A DNA stretch of 64,000 bases, from positions 256,851 to 320,850 of the forward strand of contig JAUSCS010000006.1 of NCBI GenBank assembly GCA_030651135.1. The letters run 5' to 3'. The notes beneath the pieces were generated by a model. It saw only the letters and a program-made list of their open reading frames with translations, did no database searches and was not told where the DNA came from. Shown here piece by piece: positions 51,007 through 60,753 of this stretch (positions are counted from its first letter, which is position 1; every line of letters starts with the position of its first letter). The position numbers and the translations under genes are program-made. The stretch is from Candidatus Woesearchaeota archaeon (GTDB lineage: Archaea; Nanobdellota; Nanobdellia; Woesearchaeales; JACPBO01).

Positions 51007-51372
51007 TTATTCTACAAACAGCCACAATACATTGGCAGCAATGAAGAATATACCTATCCCGAATCTGATATTTGGATCCTGAAATACTGCGGAAAAAGGC
51101 ATCTCAAGGCCAAAGGCAACTGCCAATAATGCAATGGAAAGCAATATATCAATAATTCCGTGCAGTGAAGCTAAAAATGCCTTTTTTTCCTTATGCATGT
51201 CTTTGAAATTAAAAACAAGATTCAGGATTGCAGATATTATGAACAAAACCAGCGAGATCGGCAGGAATGAATCAGCATTGGGGATATTGATGAATTTGCC
51301 AGTTGCAGCTATTAAAAGAACTCCGCTTATTATGCCAAATGTAATGTCTCCCCATTCAAAAAGCGGCTTCAT
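51007..51372 (-). CDS. Four-span membrane protein of unknown function
   Basis: A 121-residue hydrophobic protein with four spans (about 8-27, 37-57, 72-92 and 103-120) joined by short loops, one of them basic (DMHKEKKAF). A Trp-Gly near the start (EWGDITFGIISG) and a C-terminal FFIAANVLWLFVE are the only distinctive points. Family unknown. It is isolated between a soluble unknown gene and the palindromic repeats. Confidence 0.6.
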   Translation of the reverse strand: MKPLFEWGDITFGIISGVLLIAATGKFINIPNADSFLPISLVLFIISAILNLVFNFKDMHKEKKAFLASLHGIIDILLSIALLAVAFGLEMPFSAVFQDPNIRFGIGIFFIAANVLWLFVE

Positions 51373-51439
51373 AGCGATATCTTAAAAGATGTTTTATTTA
51401 AAGCTTTCGCAGAAGTCAAGTGAGAAATGCATATTTACG

Positions 51440-51670
51440 AAAAACACCACCACAACTGACAGCAGACGGCCAAAATTTCTTTGCGAAATTTTGCCCTACA
51501 GGGTACTCCGTAGGAGCCAACCCTCCCCCTGTCTGCGTCAGTGGTGGTGTTTTTTCTTACAAGAAAATTCCAACCATGGTGCCGACGAGGCAGGGGTTGT
51601 CCCTTACGGGGTGCCGAGTAGGGCAAAAACAAAGTTTTTGTCCGTAGGCACCATGATTGGTTGGAATTTT
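51440..51670. repeat. Two adjacent long palindromes, members 2 and 3 of the repeat family
   Basis: Palindrome A (51440-51554): AAAAACACCACCAC pairs perfectly with GTGGTGGTGTTTTT, continued by CTGAC/GCAGAC versus GTCTGC/GTCAG with one bulge. An inner stem AAAATTTC/GAAATTTT lies at about 51472-51490. Palindrome B (51564-51670): AATTCCAACC..ATGGTGCC pairs with GGCACCAT..GGTTGGAATT with a 4-nt bulge; an inner stem GGCAAAAAC/GTTTTTGTCC lies at about 51622-51643. Loops of both contain a CC(C)TTAC.GGGT..C.GTAGG-type core. The core GGTGCCGAGTAGGGC (51610-51624) recurs at 45127-45141. No transposase is encoded. Confidence 0.65.
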
Positions 51671-51715
51671 TATTATTCATATTAAAATAAAAAGGGCCCA
51701 TAACAGAATTATTAA

Positions 51716-51885
51716 TGCGGAGTGCAGGATTCGGACCTGCGTAGGCACTAAGCCAATAGATGACTTACATTGATTCTTTCATCGCACTCCAATTGAGCAC
51801 TCAACACTCAAATGCCTTGAGTTTGGATTAGCCTTGCCAATGGCTCTAGGCTAACTATCCCGTTTGGCCACTCCGGCAACTCCGC
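51716..51885 (-). tRNA. Class II (Leu-like) tRNA with an intron
   Basis: On the reverse strand the acceptor stem is GCGGAGT (51885-51879)/ACTCCGC with discriminator A at 51716. D arm: CCG/CGG with loop GAGTGGCCAAA, the archaeal tRNA-Leu pattern. T arm: GCAGG-TCCGAAT-CCTGC, with C at the usual psi55 place. Before it a GGC/GCC variable arm gives a class II tRNA. The anticodon region is interrupted: 170 nt total leaves roughly 80 nt of intron with internal hairpins (TTGAG/CTCAA, ACTCAA/TTGAGT). I could not place the splice sites or anticodon with confidence; GATAG/CTATT is the likely anticodon stem. TATA box tttttatataaag lies 20-30 bp upstream. Confidence 0.75.
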
Positions 51886-51918
51886 ATACAGTTTAGAATA
51901 ATCGCTTTATATAAAAAG

Positions 51919-52308
51919 TTAACTTAAATTTCCAAGCCTTGCTTCGATTTCTTTTAATTGATCTTCCAGCTCATCCACACTGCTTTTCTTTGTTTTTTCA
52001 GCAGGCACTTTAATATCTTTCTTGGATCTTTTCTCTTTCTTCGGCTTTTCTTCTGCTTCTTCTTCAGGAACCTTGCTTCTTAATTTTGTTTTCGGCAGCT
52101 CTGCCCTTAATTTAAAGAACAAACTGTTGATATCATTTACTGCGCTCCTTAATTTTACAATCTCCCCTGTTTTTTCAGCTTTCAGCAGCCTGAAGTTTTC
52201 ATATCTCTGCAATAACTGGACAATCAGCTTTGAAGTTTCAAGGATCTCCCTTCTCATGCTGGTTGGCTCTTTTATTCCGATATAGAAAAGATCTTCTTCG
52301 CTTTTCAT
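51919..52308 (-). CDS. Coiled-coil protein, gene 3 of a three-gene operon
   Basis: A 129-residue, largely helical protein. An N-terminal helical domain (EEDLFYIGIKEPTSMRREILETSKLIVQLLQRYENFRLLKAEKTGEIVKLRSAVNDINSLFFKLRAELP) is followed by a low-complexity Lys/Glu linker (EEEAEEKPKKEKRSKKD) and a short C-terminal coiled helix (VDELEDQLKEIEARLGNL). It lies 1 nt from the next gene of the operon. I recognise no characterised family; the composition suggests a structural or scaffold role in the cytoplasm. Confidence 0.6.
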   Translation of the reverse strand: MKSEEDLFYIGIKEPTSMRREILETSKLIVQLLQRYENFRLLKAEKTGEIVKLRSAVNDINSLFFKLRAELPKTKLRSKVPEEEAEEKPKKEKRSKKDIKVPAEKTKKSSVDELEDQLKEIEARLGNLS

Positions 52309-52309
52309 C

Positions 52310-52537
52310 TTACAGCCTTTCAGGCTCGAACAATGTCCTGTCTATGAAATCAATCTTTCTTTCAACTTCATCAATGTCGCCGCCCCATCCTTCAAGCTCA
52401 GAATCCTCGCTGTTTTTCAGCTCATTTATTCTGTTTAACGTTTCCTTTGCTTCTTCCAGCCTTGCTCTTATTATTTTGAGCAGATCCAGAACTTCCTTAT
52501 ATTCATCGATTTTTACATAAACAGGCATTCCAGGCAT
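52310..52537 (-). CDS. Small helical protein, gene 2 of the coiled-coil operon
   Basis: A 75-residue protein (MPGMPVYVKIDEYKEVLDLLKIIRARLEEAKETLNRINELKNSEDSELEGWGGDIDEVERKIDFIDRTLFEPE). It aligns along its whole length with the last 70 residues of the next gene (VKSSQFKNVLFEINSIREKLKESETILSDLEDIKD..WNSQLEDIQKKLMLMDKTLF). The shared pattern is (Y/F)VK...(I/L)R..L.E...L..I..LK.....E...W...(I/L)...(K/L).......D.TLF. It is a two-helix hairpin unit that probably oligomerises with its paralogue. Confidence 0.65.
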   Translation of the reverse strand: MPGMPVYVKIDEYKEVLDLLKIIRARLEEAKETLNRINELKNSEDSELEGWGGDIDEVERKIDFIDRTLFEPERL

Positions 52538-52538
52538 T

Positions 52539-53048
52539 TTATCCTCCTTTGAACAGTGTTTTATCCATTAGCATAAGCTTTTTTTGAATATCCTCAAGCT
52601 GGGAATTCCATTTTTTGAACTGAGATTCCCTGTCATCTTTTATGTCTTCCAGATCAGATAATATCGTCTCAGATTCCTTTAATTTTTCCCTTATCGAGTT
52701 TATTTCAAAAAGAACATTTTTAAACTGAGAGGATTTTACAAATATCGGCTCGGTTATATCTTTGGCTTCAAGCTCTGCTCTCATATCTTCTTTTTGAAAC
52801 CGAGTCAACTCTGGCTCTTTCTCTTCAGGTACAGATTCAATCGGAGGAAGCTCAGGAAACTCTTCGAAAACAGGCAAATTTTCAAATTCGCTTGGCTTTA
52901 TTTCCGGCAATTCCGAAGGCGGATGAGCTTCCTCTGCAATCTGCATAGGAGGAATTTCAGCTTCAGAAGGCAACGGAGGCGGAGGAATGTCAAGATCTGA
53001 GAACGAAGGAAACTGCTCTTTTTTCTTCCCAAACTTGAAAAACGCCAT
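52539..53048 (-). CDS. Pro/Glu-rich protein with C-terminal helical hairpin, gene 1 of the coiled-coil operon
   Basis: 169 residues. A basic N-terminus (MAFFKFGKKKEQ) precedes a disordered Pro/Glu stretch (about 17-90, DIPPPPLPSEAEIPP...) and then the hairpin domain of about 70 residues described for the 75-residue neighbour. The arrangement resembles a flexible tether joining a membrane- or nucleic-acid-binding N-terminus to an oligomerising helical hairpin. A Shine-Dalgarno (gaggtgg, about 53053-53059) precedes the ATG. Role unknown; it could be a cytoskeletal or division-associated scaffold. Confidence 0.65.
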   Translation of the reverse strand: MAFFKFGKKKEQFPSFSDLDIPPPPLPSEAEIPPMQIAEEAHPPSELPEIKPSEFENLPVFEEFPELPPIESVPEEKEPELTRFQKEDMRAELEAKDITEPIFVKSSQFKNVLFEINSIREKLKESETILSDLEDIKDDRESQFKKWNSQLEDIQKKLMLMDKTLFKGG

Positions 53049-53120
53049 TATACCACCTCTTATCGAAAAAGTAATCTGGTGGCTTTATTAACTTTTATTA
53101 GTATTTTAGAATGGTGACAA

Positions 53121-54494
53121 TTACTTTACAGGATAATTGCCATTCCAGCAGGCAGCACAGTGCTTATAGCCTGTTTTTTGAGCAACATTCAGCATATCAT
53201 CTAATGGTAAATAGCAGAGGCTGTCTGCACCTAAAAACTCCCTTATGTTTTCAATGGACTTGCCGAATTTATTAAATGCCAGTTCATTTTGAGTTGGAAA
53301 GTCAATTCCATAAAAACAGGGATATTCGTGTGGTGGACAGCTTATTCTAAGATGGACTTCTTTTGCCCCTGCAGCTTTTAAATCGTTGATCCTGCCTTGT
53401 GTCGTATTGCCTCTAACAATGGAATCGTCAACCAAGATGATGCGCTTATCTTTTACAGCATTTCGCATTATATTTAATTTTATTGAATTTACAGACTCTC
53501 TTTCGCTTTGGCGGGGGTTTATAAAACCGCGTCCAGTATAATGGTTTCGCACATAAACATCTTTATAGGGGATTTTAGATTCTTCACTAAATCCAAGCGC
53601 CGCATGATATCCAGAATCCAGGATAGCGGCCACAATATCTGCTTTCGCAGGACAAGATCTGGCGAGTGACCGTCCAAACTCAAATCTTAGTTCATTGACA
53701 AAAACACCATTTATTATGCTGTCCGGTCTTGCAAAATAAACTTCTTCAAAAATGCAAAAAGGATTCTGAAAGCCGAGATCAAAAGAATAGAATTTATCCT
53801 GCGTTTTTAATGATTCGTTGTTCACAACAATAAATTCACCCGGCCTCACATCTCTGACATAGTCTGCCTTTATCGCATCCAGAGCGCAGGTTTCAGAAGC
53901 TATACAGATTCCTTCCCCCAATTTGCCAATAACCAATGGCCTAAAGCCGTCCCTTACACCAATTAAAGCATCTTTTGTCAGGATAGCCAATGAAAACGCA
54001 CCCCTTATACCATCTAAACAATCGTAAACTCTTTCGTCAAGCGAATCTTTACTTGATCTTGCAAATTTTTGAGCGATGAGTTCGCTGTCTGTTTCAGAAC
54101 TGAAAACCACGCCTTCTGTTATAAGATTAATTCTGGTTTTGTCAGTATCAACAAGAGTCCCATTATGGGCAATGGCCATCTTATGTTTGCCATCAACAAT
54201 AATCGGCTGCGCATTTTTCAAAGTAGAATTTCCCATAGTTGAGTAGCGCGTATGGCTTATTGCACTATTGCCGGGCAATGTTTCAATCAGAATATCACGA
54301 TCAAAATTTCCTGGTGTTGCAATCAGGCCCATTCTTATTCTTGAGTACAATTCGTTGCCATCAGAACTGACAATCCCAGCGCTCTCCTCGCCTCTGTGCT
54401 GCAAAGCCCATCCAGCCCAAAATGCTTTGTTTGATGCTTCATGAACACCAAAACAGCCAAATATTCCGCAATTTTCTCTGACACCATCACCCAT
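53121..54494 (-). CDS. purF: Amidophosphoribosyltransferase PurF
   Basis: 457 residues. After an eight-residue propeptide comes the nucleophile Cys in NCGIFGCFG, followed by the Ntn glutaminase domain (HRGEESAGI, HTRYSTMG, AHNGTLVD), the linker, and the PRTase domain with the PRPP loop ILVDDSIVRGNTT. It catalyses the first step of purine synthesis, making phosphoribosylamine. Cysteines for the Fe-S site of the Bacillus type (CPPHEYPCFYG and C-terminal HCAACW) are visible. No other purine gene is in the window. TATA box gatataaaac (about 54513-54522) 20-28 bp before the ATG supports a leaderless start. Confidence 0.95.
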   Translation of the reverse strand: MGDGVRENCGIFGCFGVHEASNKAFWAGWALQHRGEESAGIVSSDGNELYSRIRMGLIATPGNFDRDILIETLPGNSAISHTRYSTMGNSTLKNAQPIIVDGKHKMAIAHNGTLVDTDKTRINLITEGVVFSSETDSELIAQKFARSSKDSLDERVYDCLDGIRGAFSLAILTKDALIGVRDGFRPLVIGKLGEGICIASETCALDAIKADYVRDVRPGEFIVVNNESLKTQDKFYSFDLGFQNPFCIFEEVYFARPDSIINGVFVNELRFEFGRSLARSCPAKADIVAAILDSGYHAALGFSEESKIPYKDVYVRNHYTGRGFINPRQSERESVNSIKLNIMRNAVKDKRIILVDDSIVRGNTTQGRINDLKAAGAKEVHLRISCPPHEYPCFYGIDFPTQNELAFNKFGKSIENIREFLGADSLCYLPLDDMLNVAQKTGYKHCAACWNGNYPVK

Positions 54495-54500
54495 GGCTAA

Positions 54501-55975
<1,475 letters not shown>

Positions 55976-56027
55976 ACAAACTTCCATAAGCTTTTTATAG
56001 TTGTATTTTTGTTTTTGTATGCGGGGT

Positions 56028-56948
56028 ATGAAAATTTTATCAACAAAACTTTGCGGAATCAAGTTAGACAATCCTACAATCCTCGCTTCAGGGATCCTTG
56101 GCGTAACAGCTTCTTCATTAATCAATGCAGCAAACAACGGAGCAGGAGCTGTCACAACAAAGTCGATTTCTTTGGAAGAGAGAAAAGGCCACAGCAATCC
56201 GGTGATCGTTACATTTGAAGGCGGGATGATAAATGCAGTCGGCCTGTCAAGCCCTGGAATTGAAAACGGAATTGAGGAAGTCAAGGAATTTAAGAAAAGA
56301 TCCAAAACACCAATTATTGCCTCAATATTTGCATCCAAAACAGCGGAATTTGGAGAAGCTGCAAAAAGAATTTCAGAAGCAAAGCCGGATTTAATTGAGG
56401 TTAACATTTCCTGCCCAAATGTAGAGGCGGAGTTTGGAAAGCTGTTTGCAGCTGATGCAAAAGTTGCCGCAAGCGTAACCGAGATTGTGAAAAACAGCAC
56501 AAAGATTCCTGTTTTTGTTAAATTATCCCCGAATGTTTCAAATATAAAAGAAATTGCAAAGGCTGTTGAGGCTGCAGGAGCAGATGGAATAACTGCAGTG
56601 AACACAGCCGGCCCAGGCATGGTGATTGACATCAAAACAGCAAAGCCAATTCTTCATAACAAAATGGGCGGGATTTCAGGAGCTGCATTAAGGCCAATAG
56701 CTGTAAGATGCGTTTATGACATTTATGAAACAGTTAAAATCCCGATAATTGGAACCGGAGGCATTACAAACGGAAGAGATGCTGTTGAAATGCTCATGGC
56801 TGGCGCAACTGCTGTCGGGATCGGAAGCGGTGTTTATTACCGCGGCATTGATGTTTTCAAAAAAGTATGCAGTGAGATTGAAGAATTTATGAAAAAAGAA
56901 GGCTACAAAAATTTAAAGGAGATAATAGGGAAAGCGCATGAAAACTGA
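56028..56948 (+). CDS. pyrD: Dihydroorotate dehydrogenase B, catalytic subunit
   Basis: The start chosen is ATG 56028 (MKILSTKLCGIKLDNPTILASGILG); TATA box ctttttatag (about 55989-55998) sits 28 bp upstream. An upstream ATG at 56019 is also possible. FMN TIM barrel with NAVGLSSPGIENG, the catalytic Cys block VNISCPNVEAEFG, FVKLSPNV, NTAGPGMVIDI, and the phosphate-binding IGTGGITNGRDAVEMLMAGA. About 306 residues. Type 1B enzyme that needs PyrK, encoded next with an 11-bp overlap. Confidence 0.95.
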   Translation: MKILSTKLCGIKLDNPTILASGILGVTASSLINAANNGAGAVTTKSISLEERKGHSNPVIVTFEGGMINAVGLSSPGIENGIEEVKEFKKRSKTPIIASIFASKTAEFGEAAKRISEAKPDLIEVNISCPNVEAEFGKLFAADAKVAASVTEIVKNSTKIPVFVKLSPNVSNIKEIAKAVEAAGADGITAVNTAGPGMVIDIKTAKPILHNKMGGISGAALRPIAVRCVYDIYETVKIPIIGTGGITNGRDAVEMLMAGATAVGIGSGVYYRGIDVFKKVCSEIEEFMKKEGYKNLKEIIGKAHEN

Positions 56949-57732
56949 ACAGCCAATTGTTTTGCAAATTAAAAAAATTGTAAATGAAGCCAGTAAAATA
57001 AAAACCTTTATCTTTGATTACAGGCTGGATTCCGAGCCGGGGCAGTTCATTAACTTGTGGATCCCAAGATTCGATGAAAAGCCATTTTCCATATCTTATC
57101 AGGATGATAAAAAATTTGCAGTAACTGTTGCCTGCATCGGCCCGTTCACAGAAAAGATGTGCAGCTTAAAAGAAGGCGATCTTGTAGGAATCCGCGGGCC
57201 ATACGGGAAGTCATTTAATCTGAAAGGCAAAAATATTGTTTTGGTTGGCGGAGGCTGCGGCTGCGGTCCATTGGCTTTTTTAGCAGATGAAGCAGTAAAA
57301 AAGAAGATCAATGTGAATTTTATCATAGGCGCAAGAACAAAAGATGCCTTATTATTTCTAGAAAGAATGAAGAAGAGCAATATAAAAACATTTGTTACAA
57401 CAGATGACGGCAGTTTTGGCGTCAAGGGATTTGCAACAGACTTATTAAAAGATTTCCTCGAAAAAAACCACATTGATGCAGTTTACAGCTGCGGCCCGGA
57501 AAAGATGATGAAAAAAGTTGCAGAGATGTGCAAAAATAAAAAAATTTATTGCGAACTTAGCTTAGAGCGCTATATGAAATGCGGATTCGGGATTTGCGGA
57601 CAGTGCTGCATGGATGATTCTGGCTTTAGAGTCTGCACAGATGGGCCGATCATACAAGGAGAGGAAGCTTTAAAATTAAAAGAATTTGGTGATTACAGAA
57701 GGGATGCATCCGGAAAAAAGGTGAAATTATGA
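56938..57732 (+). CDS. pyrK: Dihydroorotate dehydrogenase B, electron transfer subunit
   Basis: 264 residues, FNR-like. FAD motif PFSISYQDDKKFAVTV region and NAD motif GGGCGCGPLAF, followed by the 2Fe-2S loop CGFGICGQCCMDDSGFRVC with four cysteines at the C-terminus. It passes electrons from PyrD's FMN to NAD+. Overlaps pyrD by 11 bp and pyrC by 4 bp. Confidence 0.95.
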   Translation: MKTEQPIVLQIKKIVNEASKIKTFIFDYRLDSEPGQFINLWIPRFDEKPFSISYQDDKKFAVTVACIGPFTEKMCSLKEGDLVGIRGPYGKSFNLKGKNIVLVGGGCGCGPLAFLADEAVKKKINVNFIIGARTKDALLFLERMKKSNIKTFVTTDDGSFGVKGFATDLLKDFLEKNHIDAVYSCGPEKMMKKVAEMCKNKKIYCELSLERYMKCGFGICGQCCMDDSGFRVCTDGPIIQGEEALKLKEFGDYRRDASGKKVKL

Positions 57733-59027
57733 GCCTGTTCATTGCAAACGCAGATGTTTTTACTGATGGAAAACTGCAGAAAAAGAATATTCTTGTCGCT
57801 GATGGAAAAATAAAAGGCATAACAGATGAAAAGGCAATAACAACGTCAAGATTCATAGATGCAGCAGGAAAGATAATATTGCCTGGCCTGATTGACAGCC
57901 ATGTCCATTTCAGAGAGCCAGGATTGACGCACAAGGAAGATTTCTTTACAGGAAGCTGCGCAGCTGCTGCAGGCGGAGTTACAACAATAATTGATATGCC
58001 CAATACGATCCCGCCGACAACCACGATCGATCTGCTTACTGAAAAAAGAGAACTGGCAAAGAAGTCAATTGTGAATTACGGCTTTCATTTTGGATCAACT
58101 GTTGAGGATATGAATGAAATAAGAAAATTAAAAGACAGCGATGCTGCTTCTGTAAAAGTATATATGGATGCTACAACAGGCAATCTTCTGATAAATAACG
58201 ATGAAGCATTGAATTTTATCTTCACTAATTACAAAATGATCACATGCCATGCTGAAGCTGAGAACGTTTTGAAAGCAATAAATCTGATCAAAGAAACCAA
58301 AAATAAACTATATCTCTGCCATATTTCAACTGAAAATGAGCTTAATATCCTTAAAAAGAATAAAATAAAAAACAAGGTTTTTGTTGAAGTTACTCCGCAT
58401 CATTTATTCTTGAGCGAGGAAGATGACAAGAATTCTTTTTTCAAAATGAAGCCTACTTTAAAATCGAAAAAAGATCAGGAAGCATTATGGCTTGCTATTG
58501 AGAAAAACAAGGTAGATACAATTGGATCAGATCATGCTACTCATACAATTGAGGAAAAGCAAAAAGAAAACTTTCCTCATGGAGTTCCAGGAGTTGAAAC
58601 AATGCTGCCTCTGCTTTTTAATGCAGTTTTGAACAAAAAATTAAAAATGGAAAAATTAGTCCAGTTGTGCTGCGAGAATCCTGCAAAGATTTTCCAAATA
58701 AGAAACAAAGGCTTTATTAAAGAAGGGTATGACGCGGATCTGGTTGTTGTTGATCCGATGCTTGAAAAAGAAGTCAGTAATGAGGACTTATTTACAAAAT
58801 GTAAGTGGTCCCCTTTCAATGGCTGGAAGCTAAAAGGCTGGCCTGTGATGACAATTGTTAATGGCGATGTTGTTTTTGAGAATGGAAAGATAAATGACAT
58901 TAAAGCAAATGAAATAAGCTATATTGTGAAGAACCCTTTTAAGAAAGAGGGCGGGGAAATAGAATCTGAAGAAACAGATGAAGGGGCGATAGAAAATGAA
59001 GGTATTCAACCAGAAGAAGTTCAATAA
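57729..59027 (+). CDS. pyrC: Dihydroorotase
   Basis: 432 residues, class I amidohydrolase. Metal ligands: DSHVHFREPG, the carboxylated-Lys region (ASVKVYMDATTG), CHAEAE, CHISTENEL and GSDHATHT. It cyclises carbamoyl aspartate to dihydroorotate. A Glu-rich C-terminal tail (ESEETDEGAIENEGIQPEEV) is an unusual extension; it also encodes the start of pyrE in another frame, as the two genes overlap by 32 bp. Confidence 0.96.
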   Translation: MSLFIANADVFTDGKLQKKNILVADGKIKGITDEKAITTSRFIDAAGKIILPGLIDSHVHFREPGLTHKEDFFTGSCAAAAGGVTTIIDMPNTIPPTTTIDLLTEKRELAKKSIVNYGFHFGSTVEDMNEIRKLKDSDAASVKVYMDATTGNLLINNDEALNFIFTNYKMITCHAEAENVLKAINLIKETKNKLYLCHISTENELNILKKNKIKNKVFVEVTPHHLFLSEEDDKNSFFKMKPTLKSKKDQEALWLAIEKNKVDTIGSDHATHTIEEKQKENFPHGVPGVETMLPLLFNAVLNKKLKMEKLVQLCCENPAKIFQIRNKGFIKEGYDADLVVVDPMLEKEVSNEDLFTKCKWSPFNGWKLKGWPVMTIVNGDVVFENGKINDIKANEISYIVKNPFKKEGGEIESEETDEGAIENEGIQPEEVQ

Positions 59028-59682
59028 GTTTTTGATACAGCAGAAGGTTGTAGGATTTTTTGAGCAGCCAATAACACTGAAGTCCGGCAGGCTGTCATAC
59101 TGGTATGCAAACTGCAGAAATCTGCTTGATTACGTTGGTGTGATGGATAAGCTTGCTGATTTCATACAGGCATTTTCAAATGAAAAAAATCTGAATCCGG
59201 ATTATTTTTACGGAGTTCCGGAAGGCGCTACAAAGTTCGCATTGATCCTAAATTACAAAAGAGCTCACATATTGAAAAACAAAAATTATCCCTTGATTAT
59301 TGGCAGAGGAAAGCCGAAGGAGCATGGCGATCCAAAAGACAAATATTACATTGGCCCGATTAAAGAAGGCCAGAATGTTGTTGTTTTGGAAGATGTTACA
59401 ACAACAGGTGGATCTTTGATAGATGCAATAGCTGCATTAAGAGAGGCAAAAGTAAATGTTGTTGCAGCAGTCGGACTTGTAAACAGGATGGAAAAAAGGG
59501 ATGACGGCTTAAGTGTAGAAGAAAAATTAAAAGAGATCAATGTTCCTTATTATGCAATGACTGATGCATTTCAGATGCTGCCATTGGCTGTAAAAGCTTA
59601 CAAGCCAGATCATGAGATTATTGCGCATGTTGAAGAAGGTTTCAAGCAGTATGGTGTTTCAGAATTAAAGCTGAGGAAATAA
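58996..59682 (+). CDS. pyrE: Orotate phosphoribosyltransferase
   Basis: 228 residues. N-terminal TLKSGRLSYWYANCRNL, GVPEGATKFA, the flexible loop (GRGKPKEHGDPKDKYYIGP) and PRPP loop VVVLEDVTTTGGSLIDAI. It converts orotate and PRPP to OMP. The 32-bp overlap with pyrC means it is translated by reinitiation or coupling. Confidence 0.95.
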   Translation: MKVFNQKKFNKFLIQQKVVGFFEQPITLKSGRLSYWYANCRNLLDYVGVMDKLADFIQAFSNEKNLNPDYFYGVPEGATKFALILNYKRAHILKNKNYPLIIGRGKPKEHGDPKDKYYIGPIKEGQNVVVLEDVTTTGGSLIDAIAALREAKVNVVAAVGLVNRMEKRDDGLSVEEKLKEINVPYYAMTDAFQMLPLAVKAYKPDHEIIAHVEEGFKQYGVSELKLRK

Positions 59683-59684
59683 AA

Positions 59685-60401
59685 ATGCAACCAAAAGACA
59701 AACTAATCCTTGCGCTTGATGTTGACGGCATTGAAAAAGCAGAAGCATTAGTTTCAGAGCTGAAAGATCATGTCGGAGCTTACAAAGTTGGCAAAGAGCT
59801 TTTCACAGCAACAGGCCCGGAAATTGTAAAAAAAATAAACAAAATTGGCGGCAGGGTTTTTCTTGATCTTAAATATCATGATATTCCAAATACTGTTGCA
59901 AAAGCAGCAGAAGCAGCCACAAAGTTAGGGGTTTATATGTTTAATATTCATGCTTCCGGCGGCTATAAGATGATGTATGATGCAGCAGAAGCAGTCAAGA
60001 AAAAATCAGCAGAGCTCGGAATTAAAAAACCATTTATTTTAGGCGTGACTGTATTGACGAGCATTGATCAAACCACATTAAACAACGAATTAAGAATCAA
60101 TGGAACAGTTGAAGAGCAGGTTGTTCATCTGGCAAAATTAGCGCAAAAAGCCGGATTAGATGGAGTGATAGCTTCGCCGCAGGAGATCAAGGCAATAAGG
60201 CAGGCATGCGGCAGTGATTTTCTGATTGTAACGCCGGGAGTAAGGCCTTTATGGTCAGCTAGCCAGGATCAGAAAAGAGTTATGACGCCTAAAGAAGCGA
60301 TTGAGCAAGGCGCAGATTATATTGTGATAGGAAGGCCGATAACAGGCGCTGAGAACAAGGTTGAGGCTGCAAAGAAGATATTGGACGAAATTAGCGAGTA
60401 A
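59685..60401 (+). CDS. pyrF: Orotidine 5'-phosphate decarboxylase
   Basis: 238 residues. LALDVDGIEKA, the catalytic DLKYHDIPNTV (the D-x-K-x-x-D-I-P-N-T set), FNIHASGG, VTVLTSID, GVIASPQEI and the phosphate-binding VTPGVRP.. and IGRPITGA. Last enzymatic step to UMP. The DIPNTVA and insert-bearing form resembles group I, the bacterial-type enzyme. 2 nt after pyrE. Confidence 0.96.
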   Translation: MQPKDKLILALDVDGIEKAEALVSELKDHVGAYKVGKELFTATGPEIVKKINKIGGRVFLDLKYHDIPNTVAKAAEAATKLGVYMFNIHASGGYKMMYDAAEAVKKKSAELGIKKPFILGVTVLTSIDQTTLNNELRINGTVEEQVVHLAKLAQKAGLDGVIASPQEIKAIRQACGSDFLIVTPGVRPLWSASQDQKRVMTPKEAIEQGADYIVIGRPITGAENKVEAAKKILDEISE

Positions 60402-60402
60402 A

Positions 60403-60714
60403 ATGAGCAAACATTATCACGTGAAAAGAACAATGGGGCACGAAAAAGCAGATCAATTAATCAGCGAAGGTGCAAAATTTGAAATAATGGGCAATTTTGT
60501 TGCAGCAACAGGAAAGTATATGGCGGCAATAGCTGTTGATCTGACATACACAGATGCCTATGAAATAGCCCTGAGCTGTTTGAAAAATCTTAAAGATTAT
60601 TGTTCGAAGAACGGATTGCAAACAGAAAAAATTGAAGATAAAATAGTTGTTATCGCAAAATTAGGAGTAAGAAAACGCCTTTTTAGGTCATCAGATTTAG
60701 CGCTTATTTTATAG
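60403..60714 (+). CDS. Small protein of unknown function in the pyrimidine operon
   Basis: The start chosen is ATG 60403, directly after the pyrF stop (60401); the frame reads back into pyrF only by chance. The 103-residue product (MSKHYHVKRTMGHEKADQLISEGAKFEIMGNFVAATGKYMAAIAVDLTYTDAYEIALSCLKNLKDYCSKNG) has a TPR-like A-K-x-x-x-x-G-N-x-x-x-A pattern of paired helices. It may be a small helical-repeat adaptor. Its role with pyrimidine synthesis is unknown; it may simply share the transcript. Confidence 0.6.
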   Translation: MSKHYHVKRTMGHEKADQLISEGAKFEIMGNFVAATGKYMAAIAVDLTYTDAYEIALSCLKNLKDYCSKNGLQTEKIEDKIVVIAKLGVRKRLFRSSDLALIL

Positions 60715-60753
60715 GAATCTTTATAAATTCAGTTTCTTTTATTCTAACAATAT

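Noticed and set aside
51420-51701. Overlapping Cys/Pro/Thr-rich ORFs on both strands (75-98 codons)
   Set aside because: They lie entirely in two back-to-back palindromes and are open only because of repeat composition; no start signals or domains.
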